Assembly (NCBI GenBank): GCA_013076295.1 | Contig: RQOL01000024.1 | Coordinates: 2,867,158-2,931,157 of the forward strand | DNA from: Sanderia malayensis | Taxonomy: Eukaryota > Cnidaria > Scyphozoa > Semaeostomeae > Pelagiidae | Direction of reading: 5' to 3' | DNA length: 64,000 nucleotides | Part shown: positions 39,756 to 51,545 of the stretch, piece after piece | Layout of the letters: every line of letters starts with the position of its first letter | How positions within the stretch are numbered: the first letter of the stretch is position 1 | Notes under the pieces: model-generated | Seen by the model: the letters and a program-made list of their open reading frames with translations, nothing else | What the model was told of the DNA's origin: nothing | Databases searched by the model: none | Made by a program: the position numbers and the translations under genes

Positions 39756-40661
39756 TTCAAATCTTGTTCTGGTAACAGGCACCTCAACAACACACAACAA
39801 TTTTGACAACTTTTTGCTTGAGAAAGAACTAACAGTTACGAGCAGTGTTTATTTTTCTTTAACCTACCACCTTTTACTGATAAACGAGTCGGTATTTGCT
39901 GCCTAACGTTGCTCCTTTAGTTGAGAATAAACATAACAAAAGTAATGTTAGGAATTCTTGTCAAACCATTTGTTTGCCCAGCCAACCTATTTGAATGACG
40001 CGCTTTGTCATTATCATGGTCCATTTGGGAAGGCCTTGTCTTGACGTAAGGCAATAGGCTATTGTTCCAAAAGAATAAACTATTATCTTAAGAGCAAACA
40101 TTTGTAGAATTCTTTCCTAAGTAAAACAACATAGTAATAATAATAATAATAATAATAATATGATATTATTGCTAATGGTGGCATACAATAATAATAATTA
40201 TTATTATATGATAATGAAGGCAATGTTTCTTTTCATTTTTCCGGCGGCGTAAAAAGGTCTCGATTCAAAGTATACATGCAAGAGAACTTGCAAGAAATTT
40301 TCACGAAAAAATTTATGAATACACCTTCTCCAAAACTGCAGCTATCTAAACTATAAAGTTAATATCAAAGTTTTACCTATAAAAATATGAATTGAGCCTA
40401 AAACTAAAATATATTCTACATAAATTTCTAAATTCCTATATTTAAAATGTATCAATAATATAATATTTATAGACTTCAAAGGGGGGAAAGTTCACAACTA
40501 AGTTTCCGTTCATCAAGCTTGTAAAAAGATAAAACCGAACATTTCTCTACAATTAATTAAATGTTCTCTCCAAAAGTGGAGCGGACAACATGGTAAAAAG
40601 CTGAAACAGTCTCAACGTATCTCAGATTGCAATGGCACCTCGAAACTAAATTCATGCTTTG
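39756..40661. other. Intergenic: cytolinker promoter and NOX4 3' flank
   Basis: No gene seen. There is an (AAT)n microsatellite at about 40133-40160, with a shorter AATAAT palindromic stretch near 40185-40205. Confidence 0.5.
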
Positions 40662-43600
40662 TCAGCCAAAACTATCTTTGTGAAAAATGAAAGAGTTCTT
40701 GTATGATGTAGGCCTATCGCATGTTCTTTTTATAACCGGAGAAATACATTTTGGTCCTGTGTAAAATACACCCAGCTGAGTTCTACAAACAAAGTCAGAC
40801 CTTATTAAAATTATTCCTAAAACTTATAAAGGTTTACGTGTTAATTGTCCTTTTTATTACAAAATTTTTACTGCATAATATGGGTAGCATTGCAGTGAAA
40901 TCTCTACCACTTATTACGAGCCAATAAAATCACAGTAAAGCTGTCAGGTGATCACAATACTGTTAACTGATTGGACGATTCAGAAATGTAAACAGGTGGG
41001 TTGATGAATGAAATATGACTTATAGTGAAATATAATCATGGCTTATACCTCGCCTTTCCTTCTCTTTGTTATCACTTACGTAAACCCTTTATATTTTTAT
41101 TTTTAGCTATTCAAAAATGTATTTATTTCTCAGTCAGTTCAAATTCTCAGTAGTTATTTATCTTCAGTTAGTCAATCAGTCAAATGAAAAAAAAAGCAAA
41201 CACAAACATCGTTTCTCTCTCTGGCTCTGTGTACTCTGCACGTAAAATCAAAGCAAGATGGCTGGGATCGTTCACGAAGGTTGAGACACGCAACTTGTTA
41301 GGAGTACACTGAATTCTTACAGACTTACCTTCTATGATTCTGTGAAATTTGATTAAAAATCTCTTTCCAAGATGGCCTGCCGAGATGTAGTCGACTCTTC
41401 AGCCATTCTGTGCTGAAGTTATCAGATAAACTATGATCCTAAAACAAGAAATACAGCTACAGTTTACTTACAAATTGTTTCATCGTCGAAGATATTACAT
41501 ATTAATTGTAAATCTTTGAGATACGTAGAAATTAGTAAAGGAAAAAACCATTATGCCCACCCCTCACAATTAATATCCTTTAATATTTCAGCTCATACAT
41601 TGTATTTCTTTAATAATTTACTTTTTAATATTACCTGCGCTGAGATTTCTTCGTCTCTTGTTAAGTAAAACTTGCAGATAAAAAAATCTGGTTTATTCTT
41701 TTCCATCATCTAAAACACATAAAAAATGGAACATTCTAACCAAGGGCTTTGCTTTGGATGACAAAATCTTGCAAAATCTTTGAATTTTGCTACTGAAATA
41801 CAAGATGAAGATGATACCTCTTTGTGGAAGCTATAAAGTAGCTCTAAGAACCAATGAAATGAATCCACATCTCGAGATATCCATATGAAGTAAAGACGCC
41901 TTATCTTTCCTTGGTTGAGCTTTTGCCTGCAACCAAAGATTGAAATAAGAATAAGTCAGGTTCAGTTTGTAGAGATAAAGAGAAGGATAAAAGAGATACA
42001 AATACACGATGATTTTTTCTGCATATAAAATCTCCAACCTGAGAGAGTTGATGACAGCAGCAAATGGCGTCACTCCAATGCCTGCAGCAATGCATACACT
42101 AACAGAATACTTTGTCACATCCTATGAAGATAATACAATATCGCATGTAAGTTTGCAAAAACAAAGAACTGGTAAGAGAAGGATGTGGGAAGCACCTCAA
42201 AGTTTGGGTTCGGAAAGAGAGAAACAGGCAAAGGAGGAATCTTTTCCAAGGAAAAAGATTCCTCACACATTCCCACACATTCCCCTGACGCCCCCATGGC
42301 TCTGATGAGACACATTCCCCTGACGCCCCATGGCTCTAATGAGACACATTCCCCTGACGCCCCATGGCTCTAATGAGACACATTCCCTTGACGCGCCAAT
42401 AGCTCTGACGAAACACATTCCCCTGACGCCTCTTATGGCTCTGATCTCTCTGAGCAAAAGTGACCTATCTAGTTGTATAATGTATACTAGCTGATCCATT
42501 ATGATTAAAAAAGAGAGGTGACATATTATATAATTGGTGAATGTATACAGGATAGAGATGGAGTAATAGATATAAAAGGTCGGACAAAAAGAGCTTAAAT
42601 ACCTGGCATGGACCTCCATATGGACCATCGATGGAAATCCTGCAATTGAAAAAGAGCTTGAAGTAATAACGAGTCTAAAATCATAATCAATGCAATAGCA
42701 TTATGACTAGATTGCCACGCCGCTGATTCATTAAAAATTAGATTTTAATTTGGCAAAAGCATGCTGTTATACGACAGAAGCAAACCTTGGCCAGTTGCTT
42801 GATTGGACCAAATGTGACATAGTCGTTTGTTTATCATTGGAAAAGATCAACTCCGTCTGTCTCTGTTTTCCCGCCTCCTGTTTGCACAAGGACAACAGTC
42901 TGCTGCTCAATCTCTCTATGAAATAAATCGTTATTAACATTACTGATGACTGTTGGAGCGAAAGATAGAGACCTACAATAGGGGACAAAATTCCCTGGGA
43001 CAAATGAACATTTCAGTGGATAATGCTATGTTGCTGCACACTTCATTCCCTTGGAGCAGAATGCATCCCCCCATTCCCCACTGAAATAATGTTGTCTTGT
43101 GCACCAGTCTCTTCTCATTTCTGGGTCAAAAGAATTTCGGCGATATTCAATACAACGGCCTCTAAAGACAACATTGTTTGTGGGGGAGAAGGTGGTGAGC
43201 TATACGTGTAAACTTGCAAAAATCCTAGGTGTCCCAGAGCTTTTGTCCCCTTTGTAGCTTTGGTATAGATAGAAGCCAGCTCCACAACGCATCAGTCGAT
43301 CATTAGGCCCCATAGAGCGTTTTGGATAGACAACGAGTGTATAGGCAACCATGTAAGGATATTCTCACCAGTCCATTGTCCAAGCACTTTGATATGCAAT
43401 GAGAAGTAATCATCTGGAACATTCTTCGAAGGGCACTGCGGAGGAGAATAGAAATAGCTCATTTTCAATAGGACATTGATTAACAAGAGGCAATTCAGGT
43501 TGCTGACGTAATGAAAAGGCATTGGGTTGTGTTTAGCGTACCTTGGTAATCGTAAAAGGATGCCATTCGAGATGTGCGATTTCCGGGCATTGCATTTGAA

Positions 43601-46600
43601 CATACTAACACAGAACAGATTGCAATTAGAATCCAATATATCGAAAGTAATAATAAACAAAATAGAAGTGCTACGCTGGATGACTAAGGCCCAACAAGGC
43701 CCCACTAACTTAAAAGCTTGTTAGATAAGGGTTCAAGGTTCTGTCGTTGGCCACGAGAGAGCTATGGGACTAGAACCCGCCCCAGCATGAATATATACTA
43801 GAAACAAGAGACACTATACCTGTCCTGGGATAGCTTTGAAATTATTTTGGATTAAATGTAACTCCACAACGTCTCCTGAATGCCAGATGACCTAAAATTG
43901 GAGCTTATATATTACTTGAATGCTGAATTCTGTCTGAGAAACTCCAAGCCTATGATAATGAATGTTAAAATAGAAGTACCTTTTTTATTTCCACGCATTT
44001 ACTGCCTCTCCAACTTCTTATAACTCGATCTATGAAATAGCACACAAGTGGAAAAATAATCCACTTCCAGCCCTAAGAAAATAGAGACAAAAATATCCAA
44101 GTAAGTTTTCATAAGAACCTATTTTAATAGGAAACAGTACCACCGAGGTACTGCCGGGGCTTTCATGACAGATTTATGTTTTTTGTAAGAATTTGCATTC
44201 AAATAACACGCGATTTCTGTGGTATATCAAATGAAATTACAATTATGATAAAGCATTTAATCTCATTCGACTCAATCAAACACAAACAAAGAGAGGGTAT
44301 TGGAGCGTGCGTCTGCGTCCACAGAGAAAGGCTAAAAGCCCTGCTACTCAAATAGACCCATTCATTAACTCGAACTTATCAGAGCAATTAAAGTAAATAC
44401 CTGGGCTGGGTCGTGCTCAAACTTGGGGGGAGAGCGACAGACGTTGTCTCCTAATAGCTGCAGCTTTGTTAAATTCAGGTTGCTGCTAATATTTAAGTAT
44501 TTGCAGCCAGGTCGATGTTCCTCAAGGTTCGTCTGTCTTTTGATAATACAGCTAAACAAAATAAAAAGATTTAATTAAAACATTTCGTAAAGCGCATGCG
44601 TATTAGGTTCCTCCCCACAATTGAAAACGACGTGGCAATGTTTCCGCATAAATAATTTCACGTACAAGAACTGTTGACTTGGTTGGAATGCCTGCTTAAG
44701 GAGGAACGCAAGAAAGTCACCGTACTTTCGTCTATCTCCTGGGAAGGTCTGAGACAAAGGTCGCTCAAAACCCTAGCAGGGTTCCCTTGTAAAGAGGGGT
44801 GGGGAATTAGAAATTCCCTGGTGTGTTGCACATGGCACAAGATGCGATGACTTGGGTTCGAGCCTATCGCTGATGCCGTAACATGCTTTGGATGAAATAC
44901 TCCCATGACCAGCCATTTGAGTGCGATTAGCAGGGTGATATCCATGTGATGTCATAACTCAATTCAGACTACTCTCCGGCCAAGTCATTCATTTTAATCT
45001 TATCAAAAAATAGAAAACCTCGTGGTAAAATTCTCTCACCCATATGAATGAAGGATGAGTAATCCAAGGAATGGAAATGCAAGATGGTGAGTGTACCAAA
45101 AGATTATATAATTCTTTCTTCTAAAATACAATGAAGTTATTGTTAGATTTTGGTGAACCATTTCCTAATCTTTACGTCAACTGAAAATTGCTAAAGATGT
45201 AAAATTTGATATTTATAATTATGGAATGGATTAATATTTTGTAAATTGATGCCACAATGAAGGACTGACCTTACAGACGTCATTGAAGATATGAGCTAAA
45301 GAGAGAAAACAAATTTTGCAAAACGAGTTTGGCTGATTTTGATTGTTATCAAAGTTGTCATGCAATTGAAGATCTGCAAGTTCAGAATAAGATAAAAATG
45401 TCTTACCATTAACACGAGAATAATAAGCATTAAAATGCCAGTTATACCAGGAACTAAAAAATTGACATAATATTTTGTTTATTATCTTGATGAATAATTT
45501 TGAGTTTGTCTGTTTGCTGATTGTCGTCATAAGAATAGAAACTTATCATGTCATGAACAAAAGTGTTTATGAGTGCGACGTTCAAAATATACCTTTTTGT
45601 TTTATTGTCGTGCTAAACAATGAAAGTATAAACTTTTATCAAAAGACTACAGAACATGCAGCGAAGCATAAAGCATATGGAAATTAAATAAAGTGTGAAC
45701 TTACTTCTAAAGAATATTGAAGTTACATTGACCTGGTAAAATAAACATCAACTCGTTAAGAAAGACTAGAGAATTTTAAATTAAACACCTCACAAAGATA
45801 TACTGCATGGCTTTGAGCAGAAGCAAAATACAAAAATAATAAAAGACAAACCTTCTCCTTGCTCGTAAAAACATTTATATCCAGGTTCTTTTCATCGAAA
45901 TTGTTACAGAAGAAATAATTATTTACACAATGAGCAGCAGTGTGGATGACTATAAATATAATAAACAAACATTTATTTATAAACAACATATATATGTATT
46001 ATTTTATCCAAAGAACCCTGAACTTAAGTCTTCAATAAAATGGACTAAAGACTTGCTTGCAATAAATTTATCAATACCGAACAGAGTTTTGATACCTGAC
46101 AGAAAGCACAGAAAAATACCACAAATGATATGCATTGACTTCTTCTCATCTAAGATTTTACTGATGCAGGAGGTGAATTTCTAGAAACGATAAAGTGATA
46201 AAACATTTTAAAATATTGATGGGTGATAACATATAATATGATAGAGACATTTGAAAGAGCAGGAAAATGATTTAAAATGAGATTGGAAGAGTTCGTTACC
46301 ATTGAGAGAAAATTGCGAAGACAAGAGATAAATACTTTGCACATTGATATTATCACAGCCGCGGTGTTGAGACAGATCGCTGCGGCACTACCACGAGAGA
46401 TGCACAGTGTACACTAAAAGAAGATGAGGGTATTAACTGTGAAAACTGTAAAATTGAAGGCATAAGTAATGGGGATGATAATGCGAAGAGTAGTAATGGG
46501 AAGATGGCGAGAAGAGGGAAGATGACGAGGGAAAAGTGAATTACGAAGGAGACGAGGAACAGAGAAAAGAGAGAGGGATAAGATAAGGAAGGAAGGCGTG

Positions 46601-47814
46601 AAGGCGAGGAATAATAATGAGAAGGTGGTGAAGGCGATACAGGTGAAGGAAAAGAAGATAACAGATGATCATGAAGGAGAAAAAGAGGAAAGAAAAATGA
46701 AGAAGAAACAGAAAAAGGAGAAAAGGGGGGGGGAAGATAATACAATAACAGAAAAGTGAAAGAGAAGCCAGTTTTTTAAAAATAGACCTAGAGAAGAATA
46801 ATAATAATCGACAAAAGAAATTAAAGTGAAAATGAAGAAGATAAAAGAATTATTAGTAGAAGAGGAAAGGAAGAGGAAAAAATGAAAAATGATGAAAATA
46901 AATGAGATAAAGAAGAAGGAAGACGACAATGATACAAAATAATATATAATAAAATTAAACTTACGCCAAGCATGTTATGAAGATAGAAATACTCTGGCTT
47001 GTCATTGTATATCTTGAATGTTTTGTAGAAAATATAAACATTTGCAGCTAGAAGAATGAGCTGCAACAAGAAGAAAGATGAGATTAGTATTAATTATTTT
47101 TATATCGTGTTAAATCAGGTGCACGCAAGGATAAAACTGATTCTCTGAGAAGAGAGCGTGAGGCATTGCATGGTGAAAATTGGAAAAGTTTGAATTGATG
47201 GATCATGAGATCATCTCTACGAAAAACATCGCGAAGTTTTATGGTGATAAAACGTGCCAATTGGAAACAAAACTGGATAAATATGTTGAACAAAAGTGGT
47301 GCCAGAAGAGTTGTGACGTTCGAGAAAAGCTCAAATGGGGGGGGGGGGTAATAAACAGTGATTGGTCGTGTGAAGGTAGGGGATAATAGTGCTTCTGAGA
47401 AAAAACTGTGGGGTTATACGAGCGCCTGTATGTTATCTGCAAGTTTTTAATGCCTATGCAAAGTAAATGTTTATTAATCAAAGATTTCGGTTGACGACAC
47501 ATTTCCGACCGGTATATGGATTGAAATGAGAAAGGAAATATGACACAGCGAACATCACAAAAGACGGGGGGCCTACATCATGAAAATGTTTGGGAACTAA
47601 TTTGCTTCTCTTTGAAAGAACTTTCTTCTTAAACTAATTTTTCTTTCTCTCGTCATCAAAACAGCGGAGTTGTTGATAAGTTAGGTCCTAATGTATCTTT
47701 ATGCTTGAGAATTTGGAGTGCGGTTTGAGAAAAGAGCGAAAAATCTAACGAACTTACAAATATGATGATTTTCCATATGTGGTTGTGAGCATAACTTTTT
47801 AGGCTTACTTTCAT
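40662..47814 (-). CDS. NOX4: NADPH oxidase 4
   Basis: 21 coding exons in phase give 569 aa (human 578): 47758-47814, 46965-47060, 46300-46413, 46096-46180, 45852-45949, 45705-45732, 45407-45453, 45270-45295, 45040-45120, 44401-44551, 43980-44072, 43820-43891, 43542-43604, 43369-43435, 42819-42915, 42603-42639, 42039-42121, 41818-41926, 41635-41709, 41329-41438 and 40662-40782. NOX4 is a largely constitutive, H2O2-producing membrane flavocytochrome partnered by p22phox. NOX4-type text: YKTFKIYNDKPEYFYLHNML and RRLYFIWISRDVDSFHWF. Heme ligands His106/120 and His195/208 (THH) keep 14- and 13-residue spacings. FAD motif HPFT at 331-334; NADPH motif GIGVTPF at 418-424. The CGP motif reads YTGP (Thr538). 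The exon at 42915-42819 needs a weak donor (AT|GTCACA). An in-frame upstream extension of that first exon to 47878 has an acceptor, so a 5' exon probably exists. Confidence 0.95.
42277..42440. repeat. 34-bp minisatellite in a NOX4 intron
   Basis: About five copies of a unit based on CACATTCCCCTGACGCCCC, then ATGGCTCTAATGAGA. The last copies are divergent (ACGCGCCAATAGC). Confidence 0.9.
42973..43257. mobile_element. MITE-like element with GGGGACAAAA termini
   Basis: Left end CTACAATAGGGGACAAAA ... CTGGGACA; right end complementary (TGTCCCAGAGC ... TTTTGTCCCCTTTGTAG). Length about 285 bp, in a NOX4 intron, with no coding capacity. Confidence 0.6.
46425..46930. repeat. ~500-bp purine-rich tract
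   Basis: The plus strand is almost entirely A/G (GAAGATGGCGAGAAGAGGGA, AGAAGAAACAGAAAAAGGAG and similar), with a G8 run near 46725. It lies in the NOX4 intron between exons 2 and 3, so the transcript carries a long polypyrimidine tract. Confidence 0.8.
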
Positions 47815-50234
47815 CCTTTCTATATTGTTTCTGCTTTGTCCAGCTTCAATTTGTTCGGTGGAAATATTTGATGCTTTGCTGCAAAAAATGAATGGTAAAG
47901 AAATCGACTCTCTGGATAATAAGTACACTATTTAAGGCAAATTCTTTCACACATTATTAGAAGAGCCCTTCCTAAAACTTTCTCCAATTGCTATGTTTTG
48001 TTTTGACTGAAATGGACGCTTTGGCAGTGGCAGAGAAAATTTTTACGAATGAAATATTTTGTTGTCATCGCCCGAAGGCCAATCTCTCAGCCGGCGGAAA
48101 ACAAATAAATCTTTTAACAAACCACCAATTACTGAAATTTAAATTTCACATAACAACTCTTCAATTCAAGAAATATTTTGTCTGAGTGAATGAAAAGATT
48201 GCCGAAAAGACTATAGTTTGTAGACCAAAAGAAAGGAGGGTATGTAAGTTTATTTATAAATTTCTTTCTGATCGTAAATTATTATTTACTGAAAACCGCA
48301 ACGAACCATGTTTTGTAGAAATCAAAGAAGAAAATTAAGTTGTCTGTCAATGTCAATGTAAATATACATCAAAAAGAGTGCAAACAATGGAACCATGTGT
48401 AATTTGTTGGTGACTGATAATTTTTATCTTTATTATAACTTTACATGGCATTATGAAGAATGGTTTCTTATAAAAATAAATCTTCAATGATGCGTGAATA
48501 AAATCGGATTTCCCTTGCCGCAAGTTTTGGCAAATGTTCATACATTTTTAGTCTCGAGTGATGTGAATTACGGGAACGAAAAAAACTTGGAAAAGTGACA
48601 GGAATATAAGTTTTTCAAACAATTGATATTCCCAAATTGAAACCAACATCATAACAATGTATAACGATGTATAAAGTATAATATTGAGAAGAAAATGAAT
48701 CGACAAAATAAACTTACATAAAATTCAATAATATCTCTAAAATTGGCCGACGTTGGATGAAAAGCTTGTTTCTCTCTGATCAAAGTTTGATATTGAATAA
48801 ATTCCTATTCTTCGAGAGCTGTCCTTTAATTTGTGTTCTGTGGATTGAAATGGAAAACAAGAGAACATTGTCTTGAAACAATAAGATTAAACATAACGTT
48901 AACTTCATTGTTCAAAGAATAATAATGAAAGGAAAAATAGACAAACAGTAATCATAGAGATTTGAAGAAAGGAAAATATAGGTATAAAATTTGGCAAAAT
49001 AAGTTAGCAGACAAAAAGCATAAGTTAATGCATATAAATTAAACAATTATAAGGAATAATATTAGATCAGTGTAACTTCGAGTGAAGTACAGGTTAGATT
49101 CCATCCGCCGCAATTACATATGACATCAAAGAGTAAATGAAGACAGAGCGAACTTGTTAATTGGGATGGATTCTATGGCAGTGGAGAAAATAAAACCCAG
49201 AAAGACACGATAATTTTGCTCTAAATAATAATAAGAATTATTTCATGGACTGATACTACAAGTATAACAACAGAACATAATTTACATTGAATCAAATGAA
49301 ACAAAATTAGCAGTGAATTTGTTTCAATAAAGCGTAAAATTGATAGGATATGGATGAATATTTGAGAAATTAAACAAAGCTTCATTGTCCAAGTTGAAGA
49401 CTTTGTTATATCATTTGTTATACTGAAACTGAAACAAATATTTCAATATTTGTCTTAGCCCCCGGGTAGGGCGTTAAAAGCCCAATGAAAAACTGGGTGG
49501 TACAGAAAATTATCCTGGAGGTAACTATTATAAATCTACACAACAAAACAAAGCTACAACAAAATCGCTGAAAATTAAATAATATGTAACATAACAAGAA
49601 AAAATTAGCACAAAGAAAAATTATAAACTTATACACCGTCCTAACCATGACGATAACAAAAGTCACGCACAAAACATGAATATATAATACTTCGAGTTCG
49701 CCTTATTATCACCTGCTTATGTATTCAGAGAAACAAATAGCGGTGGCTTTTGAAAAATAAATAGAAATTCGCTACACTAGACTATGTTCGTGAGTGCTCT
49801 GCTCGTGAATAATAACTGCCAAGGCAAAGAACAAAACTTGTTAACACACGAGGTTGAATATGTGACATTATACATGGCCTCAAAATGACATTACATGATT
49901 GGGATTGAAAACGAGGCTACGACAAAAAGGATTAACAACCAAAGATATTACATGAAGGATAAAATAGATATTAAGACTATAAAGACCAAAGTCCTGATGA
50001 CTGTATCAAACCTCAAATACACAAGGCAGATATGTAACGTCATTTTATGGCCATAACATAACACATTGAAAACAACCTCTTCAAAGTCTAAAGTCCAAAT
50101 TCTCCACCTCCTCCAGCCGTCTCTAATACAATTGAAAGTCTTGGTAGCTTCAGCGCATGCGTGCATACACTATCAGCACGGAATACACAAAGGAAAATCA
50201 TCCATTTAATTCAATTCAATTCGCGGTATGTAAG
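47815..50234. other. Intergenic: NOX4 5' region and MAP7 3' flank
   Basis: No complete gene. A minus-strand segment at about 48721-48840 ends in a good donor (TTTAT|GTAAGT) but has no long frame, so it may be a 5' UTR exon of NOX4. The rest is AT-rich without recognisable repeats. Confidence 0.4.
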
Positions 50235-51514
50235 TTAGTAGCATTCTTCAAGCTCGATGCGCCCTTCCACAATTTGCCATAAACGATTTTCCTCACCTGA
50301 TGTCGCCTCGTCCTCCTGTTGTAGTTTATCATCATTTTTATTATCAATTGATTTATTTGTATTACTGTTCTCGTTTTCAGCCGCCATGATTTGCTCAGCC
50401 TCGTTCCAAAGTTTGTCCACCTCGGTTTTCTTGGAGCTTTCTTCCGACTGAAATAAAATGATCATGAGAAATGTTTGAATCAATTCGTGATTGATCGACC
50501 CCCTGGGCAAAGCATCTGAATCATTGACAGACAATATGTGATATAATTATGAACGGGGGTAATTTAAAAACATTTGGCTCAGTTCGTGCAATTTTAGTGA
50601 ATTCCAAGCTAAGCAGCACTGCCACTTGCAGGCTACTTCGCCTTGAAAACCACTCGATCTTACATTCTGGATCGTTCAATACCCCTGCACAACTCATCAT
50701 TGCCAAGCATTAATCATTAGATCGAACCCATGACATTGGGTGCATGCCTGAATCGAACCTCACTCAGCCTAATCGCAATGCAACGCTCTAACAATTCCGC
50801 CACAGTTGCGTTGCTTCTTACTCAAGTCTTCTTGCAATATTAAAGTGAAACGCACCCCCCCCCCCGGGATCAGTGTGATTTACAGTGTATATCACTAATA
50901 AACCACAAAACACCGGGTGTAAATACGCGTCAAAAACAACGACTTACCGTTGCATTATTACTCAAACTACCTTCAGCATTAGTAGGACCGTTCTTTACAA
51001 CTTCGTCATTACTACCAGCCTCGGTATCGTGTTGATCAGTCTCGGTATCAATATGATTGGCTCTTTGCTCTTGCTCCAATTCCCTCAATGCTTGCATGTC
51101 AGCCTCCACTAACGACGACTCAGGCTGGTAAATGACGTGATCAAGCTCGAAATTATCTTCTTGGCTTGCTATCGTACCTTGCTCAACCGTTGCTGACGTC
51201 ATGCTACTCTCTACCGTCACTTTCTGTGGACTTGAAGCTTGCTCGGGACTATCTGTTATTGCTTCCCCTTCAGGGCTGCTTGGTGTCTCGTCTGATTTCC
51301 GCTGATTTTTCTCCAACAACCTCTGCACTCTATCCCTTGCGGAGGCGGAAGTGTCAATCATGGGCGGTGAATTCTACAAAAACAACACAACTCAGTAATG
51401 GCCTCCGGCGAATACTAATCTAAACATTATAGTACAGGCCCCATTGTGGGTATTTCGTACTATCGGTTAGTAGGTTAGTGTGTAAATAAAATAAATAAAT
51501 AAATAAAACAGTAA

Positions 51515-51545
<31 letters not shown>

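Noticed and set aside
39756..39809. Extended cytolinker N-terminus (MSKLLCVVEV)
   Set aside because: Begins with TTG; the first ATG is at 39755.
44780..44960. B-box-like GGGTTCGAGCC
   Set aside because: No A box at the right distance and no cloverleaf; possibly an old SINE but unsupported.
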